Positions 20,895-30,661 of a stretch of DNA of 47,278 nucleotides are shown here, piece by piece. The stretch is taken from positions 1 to 47,278 of the forward strand of contig JANTQF010000274.1 in assembly GCA_032988165.1 (NCBI GenBank), written 5' to 3'. The notes below the pieces were generated by a model. The model was given only the letters and a program-made list of their open reading frames with translations, searched no databases and was not told the DNA's origin. This stretch comes from Emmonsiellopsis sp. PD_33 (lineage: Eukaryota > Ascomycota > Eurotiomycetes > Onygenales > Ajellomycetaceae). Each line of letters opens with the position of its first letter. The stretch's first letter is position 1. A program made the translations under genes and the position numbers.

Positions 20895-22917
20895 TACCTG
20901 AAATCGGCTCTCTTGATAACGGCCCGATATTAAATGTATATTAGAGTAAAGAGAGGGCTTTTAACAGCGTACAGTACTACGTGACTAGTCCGACGGTATT
21001 ATAGCAATGCTCGGTAGTAATAATAACACGAACTAGCCTTCTATCTCGGCAGATTTTTTATTGCTTGACGAATTCATTGCCTACTAGTACTACTAGTAGT
21101 ACTACAACCAACTTTCGAATCGGAGTACTCAAACCTCGTAGACAGGTAATGATATTAGGTAAGTATTTCAGGAACATCAACCACACCCACCGACCCTGGC
21201 TACTATAGAGTGGCTAGGGATTCAGGGATCAGAACTTGCAGCTGGTGCTGCGGCTAATTGCAGGAAGATGCGGATCCTTAGGGTACGAAACACACAGGTC
21301 TGTCGCCTCATTCCGTTAATTCCGTTTAATGACAGGATATTTTCGATAGTGAAGGGACGGTATAAGCTCGTCTATCGCGGCTTTCAGCGACATCACGGAG
21401 GGCGAGTTCCTCTCGGGGAACAATTTCTATGTTTACGGGCATGCGGAAGCAGCTAGATAGTACATTATGCGGCAACGTGGGAGGTGTTGTAGCCTACTGA
21501 CCATCTGATCAATATAGCCTCTGTAGCAGCTTCTCACTTCCGTCAATCCTCATCTCACAGGATTTGGTGACTGGTAGCCGGCTTAGGTACTAGGAAAGCC
21601 GAAATTTCTTTCTAAAACAAGAGAGAGAGGAATGTAAGATTGGGTAATACAATCAAGGATGCGTTGAGCAGTGAGATGAAGATACTCATACCAGAGCCAA
21701 TTTAATATTCCATCTTGTGCTTCCTGCTTGGTATTTAGCCAAGATGATCCCAGTATAACTAAACTAACCTAACTGATGCACGGTGCTGGGGTAACATGAG
21801 ATATGATGATGAGCATGGCGGATATGTCCCATACTTACAGATACCGTTTGTTCCACCTCGATGTATACCAGCCATATTTTCTCCTTGAAGGTGAGATTTG
21901 ATGACGATCGAGGGGATGGAAATTGAAGATTAGGAGTGGGAGGAGGTTCAGAGGCAGCTGTTCTCTATGTGAATGCGCAACCGAATTAAGGAGACTCACC
22001 ACCCAAATAATTCGATTTTACATTCTATGTAAACATTTATTTCCATCGAGAACACCGCAACCCAAAGAGATATTTATATAATATATTAACCATCAAAAAT
22101 GTATATAGAACAGACGTATGGTTAACAGATGATTTAACAATAACGCTGGCGTCGTTGGCTTCACCTATGCTCGCAAGGGTCGCATGAGCCCTCCTGAATA
22201 GATTCGCTGCTGCGTATACCAATTCTCATATAGGTCAATAGAAAGTGAACCACATGTGTGTAGTTTCATGTTCTATGCCCACGTAGTTGATGTGAATGTC
22301 GTTAGGGGTTCAGGAGGGTTGCATAGAGAAGTCTGGTTGCAAACTTGTCTGTAAGGCCATATTATCTTTCTGCAAGCTCAACATGATTATACTCTTAGAG
22401 GATAATTCAAATTCATTGAGATAAATATGAGGTTTACTCCAAAAGAACTAAGGCTTGCCCCTAAGCTGGATAGAGGGCGGGGAGAATATGCACCTAGCAA
22501 GGGGATTTGTTGGTATATTTACGCTCGCATCCATGGATAAAAGCCACACCGTAACTATAAATGAACACATGAGCAAATACGGTCATCTATGATAAAAAAG
22601 AAAAAGAAAATTTAGGGGGCCATCCATGAGAAAAATCATAGAGAGAAAAAAAAGGGAAAGATAATTTCCGAATACGATACTAAGAATAAAATAAGGGGAA
22701 AACGAATTAACGCCAGCCAGATTCCCAACAGCCATTCCTCATGGGTAGATGAAAACAAGTCGCGCAATAGGAAATAGACAGGAAGATTTTTGAACAAAGA
22801 AAGGATAGGAGGGAAGAGACGTTGTAAATAGTCACTGTCGTATATATCGTCATTACAAACTGTCACTCGGTCTACTTCTTGATCCCGGTTCTCTTTGCTT
22901 TTCATTTCGTTTCAAAT
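20895..22917. other. Non-coding right flank of the retroelement
   Basis: About 2 kb with no supportable gene. It includes a 20-bp perfect palindrome at 21085-21104 and short anonymous frames (for example 21268-21456 plus, 22037-22222 minus). The last 300 bases are probably the 3' untranslated region of int6. Confidence 0.5.
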
Positions 22918-24413
22918 TTATTTGGCAACAGCCGCGCTGTTAGGGCAAACGTGTTAGTAAATTGTGGATAAATTATATGATAGAATGGGAAATGCCTACC
23001 TCAACACTTGCGTCCTGAAGAATCCGCCCTTGGTCTTCTCGATAACCTGTTGGTAAACGGATTGCGGTGGGTGGTTCATGAGGACAGTTCCCTCTTTATA
23101 GTCGATCTTAGCATCAACGCGAGTGTCCCGGATCAGGTTGACGATCCATTTCTCGCCCTCATCTTGGTTCAAGCCAAGTCGGGTGGACAGATCCCTATAA
23201 ATCGCTCGTTAGCATACATCCTTATTTTTGCAGATAATTTGAGGGAAAATCCATACTTGATATCAATACGTTGGTGGATCTTGCAGTAGCTCTCTGAGAT
23301 CAAATGTCTCGCCGACTCTACAAACGCATCTGCAGCGGCGACGAGGAAGAAGTCATTCCGCAGAACCTCCTCGGCCTCTCCAAGTTTCTTCTGTGCCTCC
23401 TCGAAGTCAAAATCGATATACAGCGCCTTGACGAAATCGGTGATGGGGTCCTGGTATTCGTATCCCTCTTGTCTTACAACGCGGATGAGGTCTTTCAGCT
23501 GCTTTTGATACAGCGAAGTGTTCTTGTGCGCACGGCTGCGGTTGGTGATGACGGCAGCAGCGAGGTAGCGGAGGATCCAGGGGCAAGCGGTTTGGATGGT
23601 GTTGATGTAAGCGGGAGAGAAGAAGAGATCGGTGAGGGTATCACGGGCGGGGTCGTGGTTGAAGAAGGGGAAGAGAGACCAGTGGATCAGCCAAGTGCGG
23701 TGGTTCAGTTGGCCTAGAGGGTTGTTGAATAGGCGGGTATCGATAGATTCCTTGACCTTTTGAACCTCCTCCATGGCGGCCTCCCAGTTTGTGGTGAGGA
23801 TCTCGGAAGCAAGTTTACCCCACGTAGCGGAGGCAACTTTGTCATTATCGGTCGACAGCACACGGAACTGGTAAAGCAGCTCAGCGGCATTTCCGTAACT
23901 GCCGCAGCTGTATTGGAATCGTCCGTAGTCATAAAGGATATTGACCATATCGATCGTCACACCATGTTGCTCCTCCAGAAACTTCAAGTTGGCGGCCTTA
24001 TCACTTCGTAGGTTGCCAACCACAGCCTCGTCCTGCAAAAGCTCGGTAATCTTGCTGCTGTCTTCAACATATTGCTGCAATTTCTGCACAACTTCCTCCC
24101 GCTTCTTGACAAATTCCTCGGGGATGGTGTCCGAGTTGTTGATTTCCTGCCACAGGTTTGCGACGTAGTCTGTCATGTTGGTCTGCTTCAGGAGCTCATA
24201 TTTGGATTTGGTGAGCTCGTCAAACTGCTCCTCGTCTCCTTCTTCCTGGCCGGACGCAAACTCGAGCAAGGGGAAAACGAGATGGCGGTCGAGGTAGGGC
24301 ACGAGTTTTGGGAGGAGGTCGTACTCTTTGGCGATCTCTTCGGGCGTCTTAGCGGAGCGCGATGCTGCACCCCCGAGCAGGGCGTCAGCGGAGGGAGGTA
24401 CATTGCCTGCCAT
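22918..24413 (-). CDS. int6: Eukaryotic translation initiation factor 3 subunit E
   Basis: Three minus-strand exons, 23257-24413, 23000-23194 and 22918-22936, encode 456 aa, the normal length for fungal eIF3e/Int6. The N-terminal eIF3e region (about 1-135) carries YDLLPKLVPYLDRHLVFPLLEF. The helical repeats and the PCI domain follow (about 220-420), including WILRYLAAAVITN, and exon 2 reads DLSTRLGLNQDEGEKWIVNL and KTKGGFFRTQVL. The last exon is only 19 nt and supplies the family C-terminus SAAVAK. eIF3e is a cytoplasmic subunit of the eIF3 complex, which binds the 40S ribosome and helps recruit mRNA. Introns are GT-AG with frame closure at each. The gene diverges from img2 across 419 bp. Reading through the first intron would give a false 414-aa protein with an unrelated tail. 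Confidence 0.96.
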
Positions 24414-24832
24414 GGTGAAAGAGACAGTGTACAGGGGGGGATCGGGGTAGACTGTGGTCAGCGATGACGGGGAGGGGCGGTGGTGGTGCGGAGAGGCTCG
24501 AAATCTGTGCGAAGTCGTCGTCCAGCGAAAGATGTCGAAAATGTAGTGGGAGGCTCAAAAAGTTCGCGCTAGTCCGTATCTGCACTAGCGCCAGCCCCGG
24601 CAAAAAGATTGGATAAGCAAAAAACTTCAAACCACCATCCGACCTCAAAGTAAAAAGAAGCACAAAACTGCTTATCGGCAGCATCGCTCAGGGACACGGA
24701 AACGGGACAATCGGCCACGGTCTGAAGGTCAGGAAGCCAAGCAAGTCTCCTGCGCAGCCAGTTGTCGTCAACAGCCTCGCATACCCCAATTCCCCCGTAT
24801 CCCGGCCGTCAATTGGCACCCTCGCACGCACC
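24414..24832. promoter_or_regulatory. Shared divergent promoter of int6 and img2
   Basis: A 419-bp interval between the two start codons, transcribed outward on both sides. It must hold both promoters and both 5' leaders. I see no clear TATA box. The pairing of a cytosolic and a mitochondrial translation gene is suggestive of co-expression, but that is inference. Confidence 0.6.
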
Positions 24833-25677
24833 ATGGCTGCTCTCCTCCCATCCTCCCCCGCCCTCCGCCAGCAATCCTCGATGCTCTCGTTATGTCTTAG
24901 ATCAAACTCGAGTGCTCTCTCGAGAACACTCTCCATGTCATCATTGTCACAGTCTTTCACGCGGACGCGAACCTGCAGATCTCGTAAATACACACCCTAT
25001 CCAGCCAGCATTGGGACCAACGCAATGGATATGATAGCTGCCAATTGCAATATTATATCACAGACCAGCCCACTAACATGAACCCAAACAGACTCGCTAG
25101 CTCTCCCCACCCTCTCCTCCATCCCCTCTCAAACCCGACAAGTCACAACCCGCATCCCCCGGCCGTTCTCGAAGTCCAAATCCAGCAATAGTAAATCCAG
25201 CATCACCACACAACCAGCCCCCGTCCACCCTCCCTTGCCTCTCACGAACCTCCCCTACTTCATCCGCCGCACCCCTTCGAACCAACTACCCGTATATCTC
25301 GTGACCAAAGCCGGCGGAACGAAACAGGAGACGAAGATCCAGAAGACTGAGGGCGATATGGATGCGCTGTGTTCGGATCTGGCATTGACGTTGGGAATTG
25401 AGAAGGGATCGAAGGATATTTCGATCAATCGGCTAAATGGGCATATTATTGTGAAGGTGTGTACAGATCTGTCTATCTATAAATAGGAGCAATCCCCATC
25501 GCCGTTTTTGTCTAGGAATGTGGAGGGACCAGCTTCCGATAAAAAGCATCCAAGGACTCCCTCACCCTTCCCACTTTACAAAAAAAGAAAAAAAAAACCC
25601 AGCTAACCAACAACCGTCGATACTAGGGCTGGCGAAAACCGGAAATCCTACAGTTCCTCTTAGACCGGAAATTCTAA
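24833..25677 (+). CDS. img2: Mitochondrial large ribosomal subunit protein mL49
   Basis: Three exons, 24833-24983, 25092-25456 and 25627-25677, encode 188 aa. The Ser/Arg-rich N-terminus (MAALLPSSPALRQQ with many R and S, few acidic residues) is a typical mitochondrial targeting sequence. The Img2/mL49 domain covers about residues 105-188, from YFIRRTPSNQLPVYL through INRLNGHIIVK to the end. The third exon gives the family's C-terminal helix GWRKPEILQFLLDRKF. A nearer acceptor at 25514-25515 would instead yield a short unrelated tail and stop, so I chose the later acceptor (TACTAG before 25627) on homology. The protein is a structural component of the mitochondrial 54S subunit. The product of the Saccharomyces homologue IMG2 is needed for mitochondrial genome integrity. 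Confidence 0.93.
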
Positions 25678-26494
25678 GGGTCACGCCATCCCCACATCCA
25701 TCAAAACGAACCCAACCGCCATTTGATCCAACTATCCAATATGCATTCATTCAGTCCATACGTAGATTGATGGAATAAAATCCTACCTATCTATCGCACA
25801 CGAAAACAAACCCAAGCCAGTCTCCGTCTCATACATGGGACATACGTCCACGCACGGAGATAAACCAACCAAAGCCAAAACCACTTCATCACATTAACCC
25901 ACGCCTATCAATGATGAAATAAAGGGAGGGTGTAGAAACCCACTTTTCTTCCCATTGATAGAATGGGAGCTTTTGCTGCAAGTGGGAAAAAAATCAGAGA
26001 AGGCAGAGGAAGGAAAAGAACGAAAGTTTTAGTTAGTTTTTTATCTATTTTTATTCCACGGCGCGCAATTATATGGAGGGATTTCTGTTTTATTTTGTTT
26101 TTGCCTCCTTTTTTTTCCCTACTTCAGTTGTTTTTCTTCTCTTCCTCTGTTACTTTCTCATTTTTTTTCCTATTCCTATTCCATCTTTTCTTTTTGTGGT
26201 TATTAATTACCATTGGCCTGGCTTTTGTTGGATTTGTTCCTTGTTTTTCTCCTCTCTCCTTATATAAACCATCTCCCTCTTCCACACTTCCAAATTTTGG
26301 GCTGCTGGGTTTCCTCTTTTCCTCCTACCTATTTCCTTTCTCTTTCTCTTTTTTTTTTTTTTTTCTCATCTGTCTGTGTCGTGTCTATTCGTTTCCTCCG
26401 CTTTCCGCTTTCTACTCTCCATATTTCCATCCATCGATCCACCCATTGTGTATTTATTGTATTATATGTATGTATGTATATATGAATAACAAAA

Positions 26495-26537
<43 letters not shown>

Positions 26538-26711
26538 CCTTCCCCCCCTGTAACTCAACTCGCCTTTACCATTTACGTAGGAGGGAAGCCTCATACAAGT
26601 AAGCATAGTATAACCAAGCAGAGGCAACATTACATTACATTACCTACCTATTCAAAAAGAAAAAAGGCACAGAAATAAATCCCATTCGTTGCTGTCTGTC
26701 CACAACCTCTT
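25678..26711. other. img2 downstream region with pyrimidine-rich tract and CT microsatellite
   Basis: It has no gene. Long T/C-rich stretches (about 26070-26400) produce Phe/Leu/Ser-rich frames that are compositional. A (CT)n microsatellite of about 18 units lies at 26498-26534, followed by CCCCCTTCCCCCCC. It separates img2 from the MITE. Confidence 0.65.
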
Positions 26712-26721
26712 TATTTAATAT
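26712..26721 (+). repeat. 10-bp target duplication TATTTAATAT, left copy
   Basis: Identical to 27316-27325 on the other side of the inverted-repeat element. Because the sequence is AT-rich, chance matching is easier than usual, but 10 of 10 at the exact element borders is persuasive. Confidence 0.75.
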
Positions 26722-27315
26722 TTAATCGTGCCGCACGCAGTGGCCACACGGGTTGCAGTTTTGCTGCACCCGTGGTGGGTGTGCCTCACTGGTACAATAA
26801 TATCACCACTAGCATAAAAAGTGCCACTAGGTACCTTTTGTATGGGGTTTCCATATAAAAGATACTTACTTGATGATGTTTTATTTTTCATGATTTCTCC
26901 ACCACCACACTAGATATGTAGCTCATATTGGAATAGAGTATACATGAAATACTAGAGAATATAATAATATTAAGTAAATCCATTGAAAATGGATTATTCT
27001 CTTAACATTAGGATAAAACTGAAAACACACTAAAATTGACACTAAAAATAGAAAAAAAGAGAATGAAGGAGAAAATCATACTTTTATTAAAATTATTATA
27101 TTCCTTATAGTGTCTAGAGACTTCTATTAAAATCTGAGAGTTATACCTAGTGTGGTGGTGGAGAAATCATAGATATCTATAAGTATCTTTTATATGTGTT
27201 CTCCATACAAAAGATACATTTATGCTAGCAGTGATATTATCATACCAGTGAGGCGCACCCACCACAGGTGCAGCAAAACTGCAACCCGTGTGGCCACTGC
27301 GTGCAGCACGATTAA
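26722..27315. mobile_element. Long-TIR MITE, probably of Mutator-like (MULE) origin
   Basis: A 594-bp non-coding element whose two ends are inverted copies. Each arm starts TTAATCGTGC and continues GCACGCAGTGGCCACACGGG, with one or two mismatches in the first 80 bases. Similarity continues with small gaps for roughly 220 bp on each side, through TATAAAAGATACTTA and ATTTCTCCACCACCACACTA. The element is therefore almost a giant hairpin. Long inverted repeats together with 9-11 bp target duplications are the hallmark of Mutator-like elements. With no transposase it would depend on one encoded elsewhere. It lies between the convergent 3' ends of img2 and swi1, so it disrupts no coding sequence. 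The superfamily assignment is inference from structure alone. Confidence 0.82.
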
Positions 27316-27325
27316 TATTTAATAT
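27316..27325 (+). repeat. 10-bp target duplication TATTTAATAT, right copy
   Basis: Exact match to 26712-26721. It is followed by poly-A and TCCA-repeat sequence (about 27398-27421) leading to the swi1 3' region. Confidence 0.75.
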
Positions 27326-27676
27326 TTAAATAAAATAAGACAAAATAAAATAATACAAAAAAAAAAAAAAAAGAAACCAATTGCCAACTAACCCCATCCT
27401 TCCATCCATCCATCCATCCATGTACGGAGTAGAATTCTCCCCAATGACCGACTAACTACCTTATCCAAGAAAGGGAAAGAAAGATATCTACTTTACAAAA
27501 ACACAGTTTCAAAGTTAAGTGGTAAGTAACTGTCATTACGCCATGGCCATGTTCACACCTAGCTAAAGCTAAATAAATAGCTTCAAGTAAAAATAAGTTA
27601 CTGGAGCTTTAAAAAAAATAAAAAAATAAAACAAATAATAAACGAAAACAAAGTAATGGGTGGGAAACAAGATATC

Positions 27677-30661
27677 TTAATCGCCTAATCCAGCATATTC
27701 ACAAAGTTGCCGCACGACATTTGGATCGATATTCGGCGTCAAAAGCGCACCTAGTAGATTCTCTTTCTTGGGCAGTACGCCCAATGGAACTTCTACGTTG
27801 CCGTCTACTGCCTTGGATTTTTGCGCTAGTCGACATAGCACTGTTAAACCGCGAGACGTGATCGAGCCGTAGCCATAGAAATCAGCTTCTACTGCTCGAG
27901 CCTGGCTGTGGCGGTGTGTAATGGGTGGTGCGCGATCCGTACTGAGTAGGCAGGCAAGCCGGAGGAGACTGGCGGCAAACCCATCCGTGGATTCAAGCCA
28001 TGTTCGTGCTAGCGCGTTGTCTGCAAATCCTGATAGGATTTCAGCAGCGAGCATGCCTTGCATAAGCAGTGATTTTCGTGCATCTGCTAGGGCGAGGATA
28101 TTTCCCCTCATATGTTCCGGGATTGCTGCGACCGCAAGCCCGAAGGCGCGAGTTAATAGCTCATATGGTGGAGTTGATGAGCTGTCTTGTGCAAATATGG
28201 CTTTGTAGTATGTTCGGTTTGGATCGTCTCTGGCAAGGAGCTTGGCGAGACTGTCGACGGCGGCGGGCATGTATCTGTGGATGCTCGGGTTGAATGATGT
28301 GAACATGACAGTGGTAGGTCCAAAGGAGGTCGGGAGAGGAGTCGGGGCAAATGATAGGAGAAAATGCAATAAACAGAGCGCTTCATCCTTTCCGGGGAGT
28401 TGAATGGTATGCGACAGGTTGCTGAGATAAATAACCGCGTCTTTCATGAAATCCAGGGTATTCTGATTAGTCCGTAACAACATATTCCTTGTTCCTAAAT
28501 ACCGTATTATCGTCGACATAAATCTGACGACAAAAGGCATACCCAGCAAGTTAAAATTCGATTCAGCGAAGGAGAAATTTCGTATGATGGTGGTAATACA
28601 GATCAACCGGTCCACAGCCCGGTCAAGCTCGTAATCGAGGCTGCCAAACTCTGGCACGTCCAGCAGGGTATCCATTTCTTGCCGACACCCCCGCAGAACC
28701 TCTTCATATGACGGTAAAAGCATGACATCAGAGACTTCTGCGGCGTTCTCGGCCAAGAGTTCAGCTTGTTCCTCGGCGCAATCGATCAGCGCTTCGACCA
28801 AATCTTCACAGTTTTCGAGAGATATTTGTACAGCGGGTTCGTATGAGATTTCGGTCAGGGTATCTAACGCCATTCGCATCTCCGCGTGAATTCCGGATTT
28901 TATACTCATGGTTAGTGCATGGATGTCGATTACGCCTAGCTCTAAAAAGCTGGGTACATTAGGTTTAAGCCGTATAATGTCCTCCCCCAGTTGAAACATT
29001 TCATCAAGGACAATGGGACCATGCAATTGGCTGTCGGGAAATACGGCGGGCTTAAATGGATCTTCAATTGGCCGGCGCATTGAGGTAATTGCAGTCTCAT
29101 CAGCGCTCGATTGGCTCTTGGCCGTCAACGGAAGCGGTTTTTTCTCGTTCTGCATAGGGGAGGTAGAGAACTGCGCAACTCTCCCGTTGGGCGACATGGA
29201 CTCGGGCGGTCGGGACAAACTCGATCGTTGTTGGTGGTTCATATGTTGTTTTTGTTGGGCTTTGACTTGTGCTGGTGCTGCAAACCCATTAACCGGTATG
29301 GGCTGTGCATTGTTAAGCTGCTGCATCGGCTGCGCGGTAACAGGGGAGAATTGCTGGGTCATATCGAAGGAATTGTTGCTCATGGTTTTGACAGGCGACA
29401 TTTGGGGGTTAACTCCGGGGATCTCGTTCATCTCACGGTGGGGACTGCCGTGCATTTGATCGTTGAATTGCTTCTGTTGAGAATTTAGCCATGCTTGCTC
29501 ATAGGGCGCAAGGATCCGGGCAAAGTGTTCGCGGATTTCCTGTACTGCAGTAGGATACTGCATAGCTGGGAATTGCAATTGTTGAGCAATCATAGGCCAT
29601 GAGTTCATCGCTGATATTTTTTTCGAGCCGCCCAGTTTCATGACAGAGGCGTACAGCTGCATTAGATTGAGCGGTCGTCCTTGGACAGTCGGAGTAAGGT
29701 TTACTTGAGGGTGACCTCGTGACATCCAGAACCGCTGGAGGACATGGAGGAAGCCTTCTGGATTCGATGGTTTCCCCATGCCTGGCTGCATTTGTCGCAT
29801 AGCAGCCATGTGAGGGTTTGGCATGGGGGCCTGGCCGGGAACTATGGGACGTCCGGCGCCAGCAGAGGAAGCGGCCTGCATTTGACGCGCCTGATTTTGG
29901 AGTTGCATTTGATATAATCGCTGCTGCGACGAGACTTGTTGTTGCTGTTGTGGGTATCCTGGAGGAATATGGGAAGCATTGTTTTGGTTAAATTGGGCTT
30001 GCATTGCCGAGTGCATGCCAGCCGTTGTCATGGCGGGAGATTGAGCGAAGTGTGATGGAACAACCTGGCCATATGGTTGCCCTTGAGGAAAGGTGCTACT
30101 TTGCGGAGTGTTGACGCGACTGCCATGGTCCGAGTGAGATGGGGAGATTTGCGGGCCCACATGCATTCCAGCAGGCGAGAAGGGACTAGGGGATGCGGTC
30201 TGCACCCTCTGAACGCCTTGCTGATCGAATTCCTGGAGGATGGGCGACGGGCTGGCATTGGCAGAGCCTCCCTGCTGGAGATGGTGATAGGGCGTGGGCG
30301 CATGAGGGGGTTGGAATTGGGACGCGCCATTCATCTGTGGTCCTTGATAGCCAGGATATGGTACCTGAGGAGTATGCGAACGGGAGCCAGGCAAACCACC
30401 TGGGGTGGGCCTGGGCGACATGGACATGCCATCGTCTGGGCGCGGTCGTTTTGAGGGTATCACTGAGTTTGGGTTATGGAAGCCAGGCGATATGCTTTGG
30501 GGCGCGCCGTTGAACATGCGCTGGAACTGGGCGGAGTCGGGAGGGTTAGGGGATTGTTGTAGGAAGGCCATCGACGGGTCGATGGTAGGGTTATTATTGA
30601 AGGCGCCATTGTCGTGGGTAGGGATGGTCGCAGTCGCGGCGTCGGTGAGCCAGGCATTCAT
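27677..30661 (-). CDS. swi1: SWI/SNF chromatin-remodelling complex subunit SWI1 (ARID domain)
   Basis: A single-exon 994-aa protein. The N-terminal third is disordered and rich in Pro, Ser, Gln, Asn and Gly, with repeated SPSP-type segments and a Q-rich patch (about 230-275, with PQQQQQ). An ARID/BRIGHT DNA-binding domain spans about residues 300-390: GFLHVLQRFWMSRGHP at its start, then LNLMQLYASVMKLGG and a terminal helix ending PYEQAW. After a second low-complexity linker, the C-terminal half (about 540-994) is a helical repeat region typical of fungal SWI1, seen in VIDIHALTMSIKSG and IRNFSFAESNFNLLGMPFV. SWI1 is a core nuclear subunit that helps SWI/SNF bind DNA and activators. Start: the ATG opens MNAWLTDAAT, like related fungal proteins. 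The gene has a very long upstream region. Confidence 0.95.
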   Translation of the reverse strand: MNAWLTDAATATIPTHDNGAFNNNPTIDPSMAFLQQSPNPPDSAQFQRMFNGAPQSISPGFHNPNSVIPSKRPRPDDGMSMSPRPTPGGLPGSRSHTPQVPYPGYQGPQMNGASQFQPPHAPTPYHHLQQGGSANASPSPILQEFDQQGVQRVQTASPSPFSPAGMHVGPQISPSHSDHGSRVNTPQSSTFPQGQPYGQVVPSHFAQSPAMTTAGMHSAMQAQFNQNNASHIPPGYPQQQQQVSSQQRLYQMQLQNQARQMQAASSAGAGRPIVPGQAPMPNPHMAAMRQMQPGMGKPSNPEGFLHVLQRFWMSRGHPQVNLTPTVQGRPLNLMQLYASVMKLGGSKKISAMNSWPMIAQQLQFPAMQYPTAVQEIREHFARILAPYEQAWLNSQQKQFNDQMHGSPHREMNEIPGVNPQMSPVKTMSNNSFDMTQQFSPVTAQPMQQLNNAQPIPVNGFAAPAQVKAQQKQHMNHQQRSSLSRPPESMSPNGRVAQFSTSPMQNEKKPLPLTAKSQSSADETAITSMRRPIEDPFKPAVFPDSQLHGPIVLDEMFQLGEDIIRLKPNVPSFLELGVIDIHALTMSIKSGIHAEMRMALDTLTEISYEPAVQISLENCEDLVEALIDCAEEQAELLAENAAEVSDVMLLPSYEEVLRGCRQEMDTLLDVPEFGSLDYELDRAVDRLICITTIIRNFSFAESNFNLLGMPFVVRFMSTIIRYLGTRNMLLRTNQNTLDFMKDAVIYLSNLSHTIQLPGKDEALCLLHFLLSFAPTPLPTSFGPTTVMFTSFNPSIHRYMPAAVDSLAKLLARDDPNRTYYKAIFAQDSSSTPPYELLTRAFGLAVAAIPEHMRGNILALADARKSLLMQGMLAAEILSGFADNALARTWLESTDGFAASLLRLACLLSTDRAPPITHRHSQARAVEADFYGYGSITSRGLTVLCRLAQKSKAVDGNVEVPLGVLPKKENLLGALLTPNIDPNVVRQLCEYAGLGD

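Noticed and set aside
23169..23256. Unspliced C-terminus of int6 ending near 23169
   Set aside because: This is read-through into an intron. Splicing to 23194 restores the conserved eIF3e C-terminal region.
24688..24993. Minus-strand frame opposite img2 exon 1
   Set aside because: A shadow of the spliced img2 gene, with no homology of its own.
25963..26553. 196-codon Phe/Leu/Ser-rich frame
   Set aside because: It comes from a T/C-rich tract and a CT microsatellite. Neighbouring frames are equally open and no membrane-protein family is recognisable.
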